Shown in pieces: positions 12,911 through 21,040 of a stretch of DNA of 22,284 nt. The stretch's first letter is position 1. Every line of letters begins with the position of its first letter. Source of the DNA: Proteobacteria bacterium UBA4656 (GTDB lineage: Bacteria > Pseudomonadota > Gammaproteobacteria > Xanthomonadales > Ahniellaceae); the NCBI GenBank assembly GCA_002405525.1, contig DHLY01000041.1, positions 27,022-49,305 on the forward strand. The letters run 5' to 3'. Under the pieces are notes generated by a model. It worked only from the letters and a program-made list of their open reading frames with translations, was not told the origin of the DNA and did not search any database. Position numbers and translations under genes: made by a program.

Positions 12911-15261
12911 CAGGCTTCCACCTCCTCTTGCGCCGCCAGCCGCACCACCAGATGCAGGCGGTTGCGGCCGTCGCTGCGTTCGTACTGCACGGACTCCGAG
13001 AGTTCTCTCACCAGCAGCACCCCGAGGCCACCGATCTCGCGGTCGTCGAGGTCGGCGTCGAGGTCCGGCAAGTCGTGTTCCAGCGGGTTCCAGGCCGTGC
13101 CGCCATCGTCGAACAGCAGGTGCAGGCGGTCGCCCTCGCGGCGCGCTTCGACGCGGATCGTGTCGCGCCGGCCGTCGGGGTAGCCGTGGCGCACTGTGTT
13201 GCTGAGCACCTCCTCCATCAGCAGCGCGACGTCCTTGCGCACCGCCTCGGCCACACCCTCGTCGGCAAGCGCGTCGTCCAGCGCCGCGCCGAGCACGGGC
13301 AGCACCGCGATCCGGTTCGGCATCTCGAGCAGCACCGGAGGCCGCTCGACCGGCGCCGGCACCGCGACCGGCTCACGGCGCAGCACCAGCAGGGTCAGAT
13401 CATCGTGGGGGGCGGCGCCACCGGTGTGCGCCGACACCGCCATGGCGAGCCGGCCCAGCAGGGCCTCGGCGCTGGCCGCGCCGCCGTCCAGCACCGCGTC
13501 GACACCATCGTCGCCGAGCGGTCGCCCGGCGGCGTCGGGCGCTTCGGTCAGGCCGTCGGTCCAGCTCAGCAGGGCATCGCCCGGCTTCAGGCGCAGGTGC
13601 CACTCGGCGTACTCCACCTCGGACTCGAAGCCGAGCGCGGGTCCGGTATCCATCGACAGCCGCTCGATGCGCCCATCGACATGCAGCACCACCGGCGGGT
13701 CGTGCCCGGCGCTGGCCAGGGAGAGCGTGCCGACGTCCACGTCCAACACCCCGCACAGCACGGTGGCGAACATCTCGCTCGGATTGTGGCGCGCCGCCTC
13801 GGCGGCGACCACCGACAGCACGTGACCGGGCGACTCGCCCTGCCGCGCGACCACCTCCAGCAGCGTGGCGATCCGCGCCATGAACAGCGCCGCCGCCACG
13901 CCTTTGTCCGACACGTCGCCGATGTAGAAACAGGCGTGCCTGTCGTCGATCCTGATCACGTTGAAGAAGTCGCCGCCGACCGCACGCGCAGGCTCCAGCA
14001 GACCCGCGATGTCGAGGCGTGGCGAAACCTGCAGCAGCGCTTCGCGGCCCGGAACCATCGACTGCTGGATGCCGGCGGCGATCGACAGTTCGGCGTCGAT
14101 CGCGCGCCGGCCGGCGATGCTCTGGGCGAGCTCCTCGCGCAGAATCGATTCAGTGGCCAGGTCGTCCTGCAGCCGTCCGCAGGCACTGCCGAAGCGCTGC
14201 GCCATGCGCGCGAAGGCCTCTTCCAGCCGAGCCAGTTCGCGGTCGCGCGCGCGGATCGCGGTGGGCTGCGGAACATCGGCCATCGACAGGTGGTCGAGGC
14301 GGGCGCCGAGCTCCTGCAGCGGCTTGACCACGCGCCGGCCGTGTATGCGCCCGGCCTGGGCGGCGAGCAGCGCAACGGCGCCCGCGAACAGCAGGAGCAG
14401 CGCGAGGTCGAGCAGTCCGCGTCGGACGAGATTCCAGCGCGGCAGCATGGTCAAGACGCGCCAGCCTTGCGGCGTGCCATGCTCAGAAACCAGGGCGCCG
14501 CCCAGCGGCGCGTCCGGCAGGCGCAGCGGCACGAAATGCGCCGCGTTGCGCGGCGTCGACGCGAGCCACGCGAGATCGGACAGCGGCTGCGCCACTGCGA
14601 ACGGCAGACCGGGGCTGGCGTACACCACCCGCCGGTCGGCGTCGAGCACCAGAATCGCCACGTCCGGCTGAGCGGCGCTGGCCAGCAGATTCCCCAGGTC
14701 AGCGAGGCGGATCGCGCCCTGCACCACGCCGGCGAATCGCCCGTCCGGGCCCCGGATGGGCGCGCTCACGGCCACCCGCCGGTCCTGCCCGGAATGACGG
14801 TCCTCGACCACACCGGACACGTAGCCTGCGCCGGTCGCGCGCGGGATGCGGAAGTAGGCCCGATCATCGATATCGACGCCCGCCCGGTCGAAGGCGCGCC
14901 CATCGTCGCGCACCGGCGGGACCGCGCCGACCAGCATGCCCCGGGCGTCGGCGGCCTGCAGGGTCACGAAGCCGGCAACGGCGGCCCGGGTCTCGGCCAG
15001 CGCGCGCTGCACGTCGTCGCTGGACGGCGACGCACCGAGGCGGTCGGCCAACTGGCGCATGGCCGCCAGCCGGCCTTCGAGCAGCAGGGCGGTGGCGTTC
15101 GATGCGGCCTGGCTCGCAACCTGCAAGGTCTCCGCGCCATGGCGCTGCCGCGCTGCATGGTCGGCCGCCGCGACCAGCACGCCGAAGGCCACCACCGGCA
15201 GCGTGCCGAAGGCGATGAACGCACTCACCAGGCGGGCGTGGAGGGTGGGCTGGGAGTCCAT
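12910..15261 (-). CDS. Membrane sensor SpoIIE/PP2C phosphatase fused to anti-sigma kinase domain
   Basis: The 783-residue product has TM1 (about 12-33), a periplasmic dCache/PDC-like sensor region (34-275), TM2 (281-301) and a HAMP-like linker (305-360). A phosphatase domain (about 390-630) shows the metal-binding PP2C motifs GGDFFN (429-434), GDVSDKG (448-454), WTDGLTE (567-573) and HDDLTLL (619-625). A GHKL/HATPase domain (645-775) shows the N box EEVLSNTVRHG (683-693), FDDGGTAW (717-724) and IGGLGVLLVREL (743-754). The two ends have opposing activities on a STAS protein, which is the next gene. The signal is probably a small periplasmic molecule. ATG 15261 gives a clean N-terminus; the extension to 15381 is Arg/Pro-rich. 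Read-out could be a sigma factor or another target, none is in the window. Confidence 0.9.
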   Translation of the reverse strand: MDSQPTLHARLVSAFIAFGTLPVVAFGVLVAAADHAARQRHGAETLQVASQAASNATALLLEGRLAAMRQLADRLGASPSSDDVQRALAETRAAVAGFVTLQAADARGMLVGAVPPVRDDGRAFDRAGVDIDDRAYFRIPRATGAGYVSGVVEDRHSGQDRRVAVSAPIRGPDGRFAGVVQGAIRLADLGNLLASAAQPDVAILVLDADRRVVYASPGLPFAVAQPLSDLAWLASTPRNAAHFVPLRLPDAPLGGALVSEHGTPQGWRVLTMLPRWNLVRRGLLDLALLLLFAGAVALLAAQAGRIHGRRVVKPLQELGARLDHLSMADVPQPTAIRARDRELARLEEAFARMAQRFGSACGRLQDDLATESILREELAQSIAGRRAIDAELSIAAGIQQSMVPGREALLQVSPRLDIAGLLEPARAVGGDFFNVIRIDDRHACFYIGDVSDKGVAAALFMARIATLLEVVARQGESPGHVLSVVAAEAARHNPSEMFATVLCGVLDVDVGTLSLASAGHDPPVVLHVDGRIERLSMDTGPALGFESEVEYAEWHLRLKPGDALLSWTDGLTEAPDAAGRPLGDDGVDAVLDGGAASAEALLGRLAMAVSAHTGGAAPHDDLTLLVLRREPVAVPAPVERPPVLLEMPNRIAVLPVLGAALDDALADEGVAEAVRKDVALLMEEVLSNTVRHGYPDGRRDTIRVEARREGDRLHLLFDDGGTAWNPLEHDLPDLDADLDDREIGGLGVLLVRELSESVQYERSDGRNRLHLVVRLAAQEEVEA

Positions 15262-15289
15262 GGGCAGGGTCGGCGGCCGGCGCGCGAGC

Positions 15290-15306
15290 GATCCTGAAAG
15301 ATCCTG
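15290..15306. promoter_or_regulatory. Direct repeat GATCCTG x2 with 10 bp period upstream of the phosphatase gene
   Basis: GATCCTG occurs at 15290-15296 and 15300-15306, one helical turn apart, 29-45 nt before the ATG of the phosphatase gene. Such a tandem could bind a regulator in one face of the helix, but two short copies may be chance. Confidence 0.25.
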
Positions 15307-15343
15307 TCCAGCGACGGGCCGGGCTCCCACGCGCGGCACCGCG

Positions 15344-15375
15344 GCGCGTCCGGTCCGGCGCCGGACCGGGCGCGC
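15344..15375. promoter_or_regulatory. 32 bp near-perfect palindrome in the divergent spacer
   Basis: GCGCGTCCGGTCCGGC (15344-15359) is followed directly by its complement (15360-15375), 16 pairs with a single G-T mismatch. It lies between the divergent phosphatase gene (start 15261) and cytochrome gene (start 15436). It could be a cruciform, a regulator site or a transcript hairpin; TATCAT at 15404-15409 is a possible -10 for the cytochrome gene just downstream. Confidence 0.5.
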
Positions 15376-15435
15376 GGTCACGGTGCGGCGATGCGCGCGC
15401 CGTTATCATCGAACCGCTGACGAAGGTTGACCCCG

Positions 15436-16056
15436 ATGATCCGGACTTGCGCTGCCCTCGCCTGTTGCCTGCTGATGCTGCCGACCGGTGTCGCAGGCGC
15501 TTGGCCTGCGCCGAAGCCGGGCGCGGGCCCGAAGACCCTGGTCGACGTGGGCTCGCAGTGCGAGGATCTCTCGGCCGAACCGATCACCTACGGCACGCTG
15601 TACGAGATCCCCGGCAGCGGCCTGCCCGGTGGCGCGATCGACATGCACGATGTCTGGTTGGCCGGCGGCTGCGTCGGCTGCCACAACGTCACGGCGATGG
15701 GCCAGTTGCGGCTCGACCAGCCGGAGAACGCGGGCTACGAACTGGTCTCCGCGCTCAGCTACCGCAATCCTCAGATCCTGCTGGTCGAGCCGGGTCAGCC
15801 GGAAAACAGCCTGCTCTACACCATGCTCAACTGCATGCCGTTCGAGTCCTACCCGGTGATGCCGCCGGCGCTGGATGGCGCGTCGCAGCGCATTGCCCGC
15901 CCGCTGCGCGCGCTGGTGTACGACTGGATCCAACAAGGCGCGCGCGGCTTCGACGAGGACGGCAATCCCTACAGCGACATCCTCTTCCGCGACCAGGCGG
16001 AAGGCACCCGTCTGCAGCGGCTGTTGACCACCCCGCCGCCGATGGCGACCCGTTGA
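15436..16056 (+). CDS. Exported c-type cytochrome-like protein, one heme
   Basis: The 206-residue product has a signal peptide (MIRTCAALACCLLMLPTGVA, cleavage near 20-22) and one heme motif CVGCH (79-83). The likely sixth ligand is Met142 in YPVMPPAL. The order heme motif, PENSLLYTML (122-131), MPP and a final LRALVYDWIQQGAR helix is typical of PSCyt1-like cytochromes that accompany DUF1501/DUF1800 or planctomycete-type exported proteins. Extra cysteines at 42 and 133 may form a disulfide. ATG 15436 is preferred to TTG 15427, with GAAGG 9 nt upstream. It is the first of two adjacent cytochrome genes, 14 nt apart. Confidence 0.8.
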   Translation: MIRTCAALACCLLMLPTGVAGAWPAPKPGAGPKTLVDVGSQCEDLSAEPITYGTLYEIPGSGLPGGAIDMHDVWLAGGCVGCHNVTAMGQLRLDQPENAGYELVSALSYRNPQILLVEPGQPENSLLYTMLNCMPFESYPVMPPALDGASQRIARPLRALVYDWIQQGARGFDEDGNPYSDILFRDQAEGTRLQRLLTTPPPMATR

Positions 16057-16070
16057 CCGGAGACAGCACC

Positions 16071-16622
16071 ATGTACCGACTGCACCACCTGCCGATGATC
16101 GCGCTGCTGTTCGCCGCCGGCACGGCCCACGGCGGGCCGGACGGCCGCGCGCCCTGGGTGTTCGACCTGCCGAAGGGCGGAAGCAACTGCACGCCGTTGG
16201 CGACGGTGCCCGACGACACCCGCTACGACGTCGACTTCGAGGCCGACATCCGCCCGCAACTGGACAAGCTGTGCTCCAACTGCCACGTGAACGGCGCCTC
16301 GGGCGGGCTGAACATGAACTTCAACAACGCACGCCTGAACCTGATCGGCGCCAGCGAGACCGGCACGCCCGCCAGCGGCAACGGCGCGCGCCTGCGGGTG
16401 CGGCCGTTCGTGCCGACCGACAGCGTGCTGTTCGAGAAAATCAACTGCGCCACCCCGCCGTTCGGCGGGGTCATGCCGCCGGGCGGCGGCGCCCCCGTGC
16501 TGCTGCAGAAACTGGTCCACGACTGGATCGCGGCCGGCGCGCTGATGCCGGGCTCACCCGGCGGCGACCGGCTGTCGGCCGGCACCTTCGAGCCGATCGT
16601 GCGCCCCGGACCCGCACCCTGA
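16071..16622 (+). CDS. Exported c-type cytochrome-like protein, one heme
   Basis: The 183-residue product has a short signal peptide (residues 1-20, ending AGTAHG) and one heme motif CSNCH (68-72) in FEADIRPQLDKLCSNCHV. Met135 in GGVMPPGGG is the likely axial ligand, and the final helix LLQKLVHDWIAAGALMP parallels that of the preceding gene. Conserved PTDSVLFEKINC (115-126) matches PENSLLYTMLNC in the neighbour, so the two are paralogues of one cytochrome fold with different loops. Translation probably reinitiates 14 nt after the first gene. It is convergent with the DUF1501 gene, stops 54 nt apart, with a small CGGCG/CGCCG hairpin (16624-16635) between. Confidence 0.8.
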   Translation: MYRLHHLPMIALLFAAGTAHGGPDGRAPWVFDLPKGGSNCTPLATVPDDTRYDVDFEADIRPQLDKLCSNCHVNGASGGLNMNFNNARLNLIGASETGTPASGNGARLRVRPFVPTDSVLFEKINCATPPFGGVMPPGGGAPVLLQKLVHDWIAAGALMPGSPGGDRLSAGTFEPIVRPGPAP

Positions 16623-16676
16623 GCCGGCGTTCGCCGACACGGCTGCTGCAGCGCCGGGCCGCGCCGCGGACGAGGC

Positions 16677-18362
16677 TCAGGTCACGCCGGCCAGCATCCC
16701 GGGGACGATCCGGCTGTTGTAGGCCATCACGGCCTGGTTCGGATGCGCGCTGGCGAAAGTGCCGATGTTGGGGAAGACCGTCGGCAAGTCGGTATTGCTG
16801 ACCCCCATCCAGCGCGCCAGCGTTCCGGCGTACTGGTCCACCGCCAGGCTGGGCAGGAACTCGCCGCGGCTGAAGCACTCGCCGAGCGCGTCGGGCGTGG
16901 CGCCGAACTGGCGGTTGAGCAACTGCAGCGGATAGCGGCCGAAGACCTGGCCGCCGGCCAGCGGGCCGCCGGCCGACTGCGGCGCGCCCATGATCATGCT
17001 CACCGAACCCCAGGCGTGGTCGGTGCCGTTGCCGTTGGAGTTGATGGTGCGCGCGAACTCGCTCTGGGTGAAGGTGAGCACCTCGTTGAGCACGCCGGCG
17101 TAGCCCGTCACGGCGTCCAGCGCAGTCAACGCGGCGTTGAAGCCGGCCATCGCCTGCGAGACCTGCTGCAGCAGGCCCTGGTGGCCCGTGTAGACGTAGT
17201 TCGGCGGCACCGGGTCCGGGGGCACGGCGGGGATCTGCCCGTCGTGGGTGTCGTAGCCGCCGGTGCGCACGAAGTAGATCTGGCGGTTGGCCTGGATGCT
17301 GAAGCCTGGCGCGCCGAATCGGCTGACCGCGATCATCCGCGCGACCTGGCGCAACTGCTGGCCGATGCCGCTGTTCGGGATGTTGTTGACCGCGGTGTTG
17401 AAGGCGGCGAACGCCGGATTGGCGGCCAGCGAGGTGATCGTGGCATTGAGCGACACGGACAGGTTCAGCGAGCGCGCCACGATGTCGCCGTACTCGCGGC
17501 TGAAGGCCTGCGGATAGGTTTCCGCGAGCAGGGCGTTGAGCACCTCGCGCCGCTTGGCGCCCGCCGGATCGGTCGCGTTGTAGCTGCCGAGCGCGGTCGC
17601 GGGGACGGTGGCGCTGGTGGACAGGCGGTAAGGAAACAACGTCTGCCCGCCCGGGTACTGGCCGACCAGGAACCGCGTCTGGCCGGTGATCGAAATGCAC
17701 GGCGACAGTCCGCTGGCCGGGTTCACGCCCAACACCTGGCCCGCCACGCGCCCGCCCCAGCCGTTGGGATCCGACACCGAAGCGCCGCCGCCGATCTGCC
17801 AGAGGTTGGTCTGGTCGTTGTGCGAGTAGAGCTGCGGCGGCCGCTTGAAGCTGGTGAACGTCTGGCGGCGCAGCGGCTCCACCAGGGGGCCGACATTGGC
17901 GACGAAGGACAGGCGGCCCTGGCTGTAGAGATCGGCGATGCCCTGGCACGCCGGATTCACGGCGTACTGGCCGCCGTTGAGGCCTATGGCGGGCGGCAGG
18001 AAGGCCGGGGAAGGCCGGGTCGACCCGGGCGGCAACAGGCCCAGCGCCGAGGAGTTGCCCTGGAACTGGCCGCCGCGCGAGGTCACATACCAGCCGTAGG
18101 GCGTGGGCTGCTGGCCCGTCAGCGGGGTGCGGCCGGCAACCGGAATCTGGGTCGAATTGTCGGCCGGGATCAGCAGGTTCCAGGCGTCGTTGCCGCCGTC
18201 GAGGTTGATACACACCAGGGCCCGGTAGCCGGTGGCGCCCTGCGCCAGCGCGGTGCCCATCAGGCTCAGCTGCGGCACGAAGGTGGACGCGGCGCCCGAA
18301 GCGGCGAAGCAGGCCGCGCCCTTGAGAAAGTCGCGGCGCTTGTCGAAGTGGATGCGGGACAT
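16677..18362 (-). CDS. DUF1501 family protein, Tat-exported
   Basis: The 561-residue product starts with a twin-arginine signal (KRRDFLKGAACFAASGAAST, residues 8-27) and belongs to DUF1501, a family related to alkaline phosphatase/sulfatase folds. Family motifs are NLDGGNDAWN (53-62), YSHNDQ (179-184), GGYDTH (368-373), FTQSEFARTI (431-440) and NGNGTDHAWG (443-452); the Asp and His residues in these are candidate metal ligands. Activity has not been established for the family. It follows the DUF1800 gene by 10 nt, with GAGGAG in the spacer, and DUF1800-DUF1501 is a recurrent pair in bacteria. Folded export by Tat fits a metal-containing periplasmic protein. Confidence 0.9.
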   Translation of the reverse strand: MSRIHFDKRRDFLKGAACFAASGAASTFVPQLSLMGTALAQGATGYRALVCINLDGGNDAWNLLIPADNSTQIPVAGRTPLTGQQPTPYGWYVTSRGGQFQGNSSALGLLPPGSTRPSPAFLPPAIGLNGGQYAVNPACQGIADLYSQGRLSFVANVGPLVEPLRRQTFTSFKRPPQLYSHNDQTNLWQIGGGASVSDPNGWGGRVAGQVLGVNPASGLSPCISITGQTRFLVGQYPGGQTLFPYRLSTSATVPATALGSYNATDPAGAKRREVLNALLAETYPQAFSREYGDIVARSLNLSVSLNATITSLAANPAFAAFNTAVNNIPNSGIGQQLRQVARMIAVSRFGAPGFSIQANRQIYFVRTGGYDTHDGQIPAVPPDPVPPNYVYTGHQGLLQQVSQAMAGFNAALTALDAVTGYAGVLNEVLTFTQSEFARTINSNGNGTDHAWGSVSMIMGAPQSAGGPLAGGQVFGRYPLQLLNRQFGATPDALGECFSRGEFLPSLAVDQYAGTLARWMGVSNTDLPTVFPNIGTFASAHPNQAVMAYNSRIVPGMLAGVT

Positions 18363-18372
18363 GGCGGGCTCC

Positions 18373-20706
18373 TCAGCGCTGCGTGCTGTATTCGGGCGAG
18401 ATCGCGACGAGGTGCATGAGATACAGCGCCTTGCGCCGCTGGCGCGCCGCCCGGTCGCCGCCGGTGGTGCCGCCGGCCCCGCCGTTGAGTTCCGTGTTGA
18501 GGCTGTCGAAGTCGCCGGTCTCGCCGGGCGCCGGCACCCGCGGACAGCGCAGCACGCTCATCAGCCGCCACTTCATGCCCGGCTGCGGGCTGGCGCAGTC
18601 GATCGCGGCGAGGTCGGCGCCACCCATCGTGCCGCCCATCATCCGGATGTTGAAGAAGTTGATCAGCGCCATGTCCTCGGCCACCGTGGGCGGTGCGCCG
18701 CCGGCGTTGACCGCCACCACCGCGGGGATGGCGTCCACCGCCGCCTGCGGGAAGTAGGCCCGGCTGTTCACATCGGTTGCCGACGGCACGGCCAGCACGC
18801 CGTTGCTGCAGTTGCCGCCGTAGCCGTTGCAGATGCGGGCGAACAGCTCGTTGGCGGCGGCGATCGCGCTCACCTCGTGGATGATCTGCAGTTCGGGCGA
18901 GAACAGCCCGGCCTGCGCCACCTGGCCGGGCTGCCTGTAGTCCGGCTCGTAGAAGTTGAACACCGACGGCGCACCCAGCGGGCGCTGCTCGAAGAAGTCC
19001 TGCGGCGCCCGGTTGCCCCAGCGGCGGACCCCGGCCTGCCCGGCCAGCGGGTTGGCCTCGCCACCCTGCGGGTTGGTGGCGGGGATGACGGCCGTGTTCG
19101 GCGACAGCGCGCCGAAGTGGCGCCACAGGGCGACCTGCTTGAGCAGCGGCTCGCGCACCTTGCCGAAGTTCACGCTGGTGGCCGGGTCGTCGAACGGCCG
19201 ACGCGCCTCGTCGTCGAGCAGGATCGCGCGCACCACCGCCTTGAGGTCACCGCGTACGCCGCTGCCGTTGTTGATGAAGGCCGCCGCCACCCGCTGCACG
19301 TAGCCCGAGGTCGGGTTCGACGTGACCAGGCGCTGGATCAGTTGCCGGGCCACCATCGGCGGCGTGTTCGGATGGTTGAACAGCAGGTCCAGCGAGGCAT
19401 TGACGTTGCCTTCGCAGTAGTCGATGCACGCCTGCTGCTCGGCGGGCGACAGCGAGGTTGCGTTGTCGGGCAGGCCGTTGTTGACCGCAATCTGGTGACA
19501 GTTCAGCGGCACCGAATTGAGGAAACTGGGCCCGATGGTGAGGGTCGCGTTTGCGCCACTGGTGCCCAGCACCAGCACCTTGTCCGGCGCCGGCGTGCCG
19601 GGCGGCAGGTTGAAGGTGTCGACATCCGTTTCCAGCGGATTACTGGAGTTGTTGTTGCTCTCGCGCCCGTTGTCGTTGTAGCGCGGGTAGCAGACCATCG
19701 GCCGATACCAGTCCGGATGCTCCAGCCCGCGGCTGGTCATCACGATGTCCTCCGGCGGGTTGTTGGAGAACAGTCGTCCGGCTGCGGTGAAGCGACAGGC
19801 GATGCCGGTGCAGGCGGTCTGGTCGTTGGTGCCGCAGTTGCGGTTGAGGGTGACCCCACCGACCACGCTGGCGCCCTGGGTGCAGCCGTAGGAGAGGCCG
19901 GTGTAGATGCGGGCGAGGCCGGCGATGTCGTCTTCGCCGTAGGTGGTGCGCAACGCGCCCGGATTGGGGTTCAGCTCGTCGGGATAGGTGGTGTAGAAGT
20001 CCCCGCCGCGCACCAGCAGGCCGATCGAGAACAGCTGCATCACCTCGCGCGCGTAGTTCTCGTCCGGCTGCACGCCGTTGTTGCCGGCAGTGAAGGTGGG
20101 CGGAGTCGTGCTCGAACGGACCAACTCGAACTTGCGGTTGCGCAGGGTGGTCAGGTAGCGACCCATCATCGGGCTGAAGGTGGCTTCCTGCATCAGGGTG
20201 CGGTAGTTGCCGAGCGCATTGCGCACCAGCAGGTCGTTCCACTCCGCCATCTGGACTTCGCGGTCGACCAGGAAGGCGTCGCGGTCGGAGGTGATGATGA
20301 TCTGCCCCAGCGCCCACGCCACGCGCTGGCGCACCTGGTCGGGCGCGTTCACCGCGACGTCGAACCAGCGATGCAGGCGGTCGTCCTGGGTGATCGTGCT
20401 GCCCGCGGGCAGCGACGCCGCGTAGGCCTCCAGCCACGGGCGCGCCAGCGTCGCGGTGGGGTTGTCGAGCTGGGCGTCCAGCCACCCCGCGAGGCTCTGA
20501 GCGCGCACGGCCTGGATGTCGCTGGCGGTGGCGCCGAAGGTGGCGCGGTTCAGGAAGCGGGCAGCCTGCGCGTCGGTCGGGAAGTTGAACGGCAGCTCCA
20601 GCGAGTCGTTGAAAATCGCGTCCTGCGCGTGAGCGGGCGCCATCCCGAGGCCGAGGCAGGCCCCGGCGAGCAGTACGGACGAGCGCAGGATCCGCTGGGC
20701 GAACAT
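18373..20706 (-). CDS. DUF1800 family exported protein
   Basis: The 777-residue product has a Sec signal peptide (about 1-27, ending APAHAQ) and the DUF1800 signature: ARFLNRATFGATASDIQ (49-65), LAGWLDAQL, then downstream RQRVAWALGQIII and NYAREVMQLFSIGLL, as in ENYARELMELF-type sites. A cysteine-rich insert (YGCTQGASVVGG, CGTNDQTACTGIAC) suggests disulfides, which makes the DsbA in this window relevant. Function is unknown for the family; it is often co-encoded with DUF1501, as here. ATG 20706 follows AGGGGGG by 5 nt. The upstream frame to 21000 crosses the repeat element region and is rejected. The mature N-terminus begins DAIFNDSLE, which recalls IFxDGFE-type motifs of Lysobacterales exported proteins. 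Confidence 0.9.
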   Translation of the reverse strand: MFAQRILRSSVLLAGACLGLGMAPAHAQDAIFNDSLELPFNFPTDAQAARFLNRATFGATASDIQAVRAQSLAGWLDAQLDNPTATLARPWLEAYAASLPAGSTITQDDRLHRWFDVAVNAPDQVRQRVAWALGQIIITSDRDAFLVDREVQMAEWNDLLVRNALGNYRTLMQEATFSPMMGRYLTTLRNRKFELVRSSTTPPTFTAGNNGVQPDENYAREVMQLFSIGLLVRGGDFYTTYPDELNPNPGALRTTYGEDDIAGLARIYTGLSYGCTQGASVVGGVTLNRNCGTNDQTACTGIACRFTAAGRLFSNNPPEDIVMTSRGLEHPDWYRPMVCYPRYNDNGRESNNNSSNPLETDVDTFNLPPGTPAPDKVLVLGTSGANATLTIGPSFLNSVPLNCHQIAVNNGLPDNATSLSPAEQQACIDYCEGNVNASLDLLFNHPNTPPMVARQLIQRLVTSNPTSGYVQRVAAAFINNGSGVRGDLKAVVRAILLDDEARRPFDDPATSVNFGKVREPLLKQVALWRHFGALSPNTAVIPATNPQGGEANPLAGQAGVRRWGNRAPQDFFEQRPLGAPSVFNFYEPDYRQPGQVAQAGLFSPELQIIHEVSAIAAANELFARICNGYGGNCSNGVLAVPSATDVNSRAYFPQAAVDAIPAVVAVNAGGAPPTVAEDMALINFFNIRMMGGTMGGADLAAIDCASPQPGMKWRLMSVLRCPRVPAPGETGDFDSLNTELNGGAGGTTGGDRAARQRRKALYLMHLVAISPEYSTQR

Positions 20707-21039
20707 GTGAACCCCCCTGGGTAAGGCTGCCGGCCGGCACTTTGGGCCTGAGCATAGATCCTCCTGCGCAGGCCCGGCGAGACCCGCGTCACAGTACGAT
20801 CGCGGCCGGGGACGAATCCGGCCCGCGTTGCTCGCTGTCCTGACGGCGCCGCTACAGGGGGACCGGGCGGGCTGCGGGGCGAACGGGACCGGACGGCTTT
20901 CCGGACCGGTGGGATGGCGGTCGGCGGCGGCGCGGGTCGCGGCGTGGGCGTGGATTCCGCCTGCAGGGTGTCGGGAAACTCCGGGGCGCGCATGCGGCAT
21001 CCCTGCCGCACCCTAACCAGGGTGTTTCTCGACACCCTG
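20707..21039. other. Spacer between the DUF1800 gene and the dioxygenase gene, 333 nt
   Basis: It contains the inverted-repeat element at 20963-21040. The 256 nt from 20707 to 20962 should carry the DUF1800 promoter, but no clear hexamer pair is visible. AGGAGG followed by an ATG at 20753-20755 on the minus strand opens a frame out of phase with DUF1800 and is not taken as a gene. Confidence 0.5.
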
Positions 21040-21040
21040 C
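20963..21040 (-). repeat. Short inverted-repeat-bounded element with two internal hairpins (copy C)
   Basis: GCAGGGTGTCGGGAAAC (20963-20979) and the complement of 21024-21040, GCAGGGTGTCGAGAAAC, match at 16 of 17 positions. Between them lie two perfect hairpins, GCGGCA/TGCCGC (20994-21009, TCCC loop) and CACCCT/AGGGTG (21009-21024, AACC loop). The ends resemble those of elements A and B: AGGGTGTCGAGAAA against AGGCTGTGAAGAAA, 11 of 14. The right end touches the TAG stop of the dioxygenase gene (21040-21042). It probably belongs to the same or a sister repeat family and may serve as a terminator. Confidence 0.8.

Noticed and set aside
12658..15297. An 879-codon plus-strand frame opposite the phosphatase and STAS genes
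   Set aside because: Low-complexity Arg/His/Gln-rich product; the minus strand carries recognisable PP2C, GHKL and STAS motifs.
18232..20724. An 830-codon plus-strand frame opposite the DUF1800 gene
   Set aside because: Antisense shadow of a gene with clear DUF1800 motifs; no signal, domain or Shine-Dalgarno.
19640..20755. A minus-strand frame starting at 20755 behind a perfect AGGAGG
   Set aside because: The start context is good, but the product is an Arg/Pro-rich frame-shifted reading of DUF1800. An accidental purine run or a very short leader peptide is more likely than a 371-residue protein.
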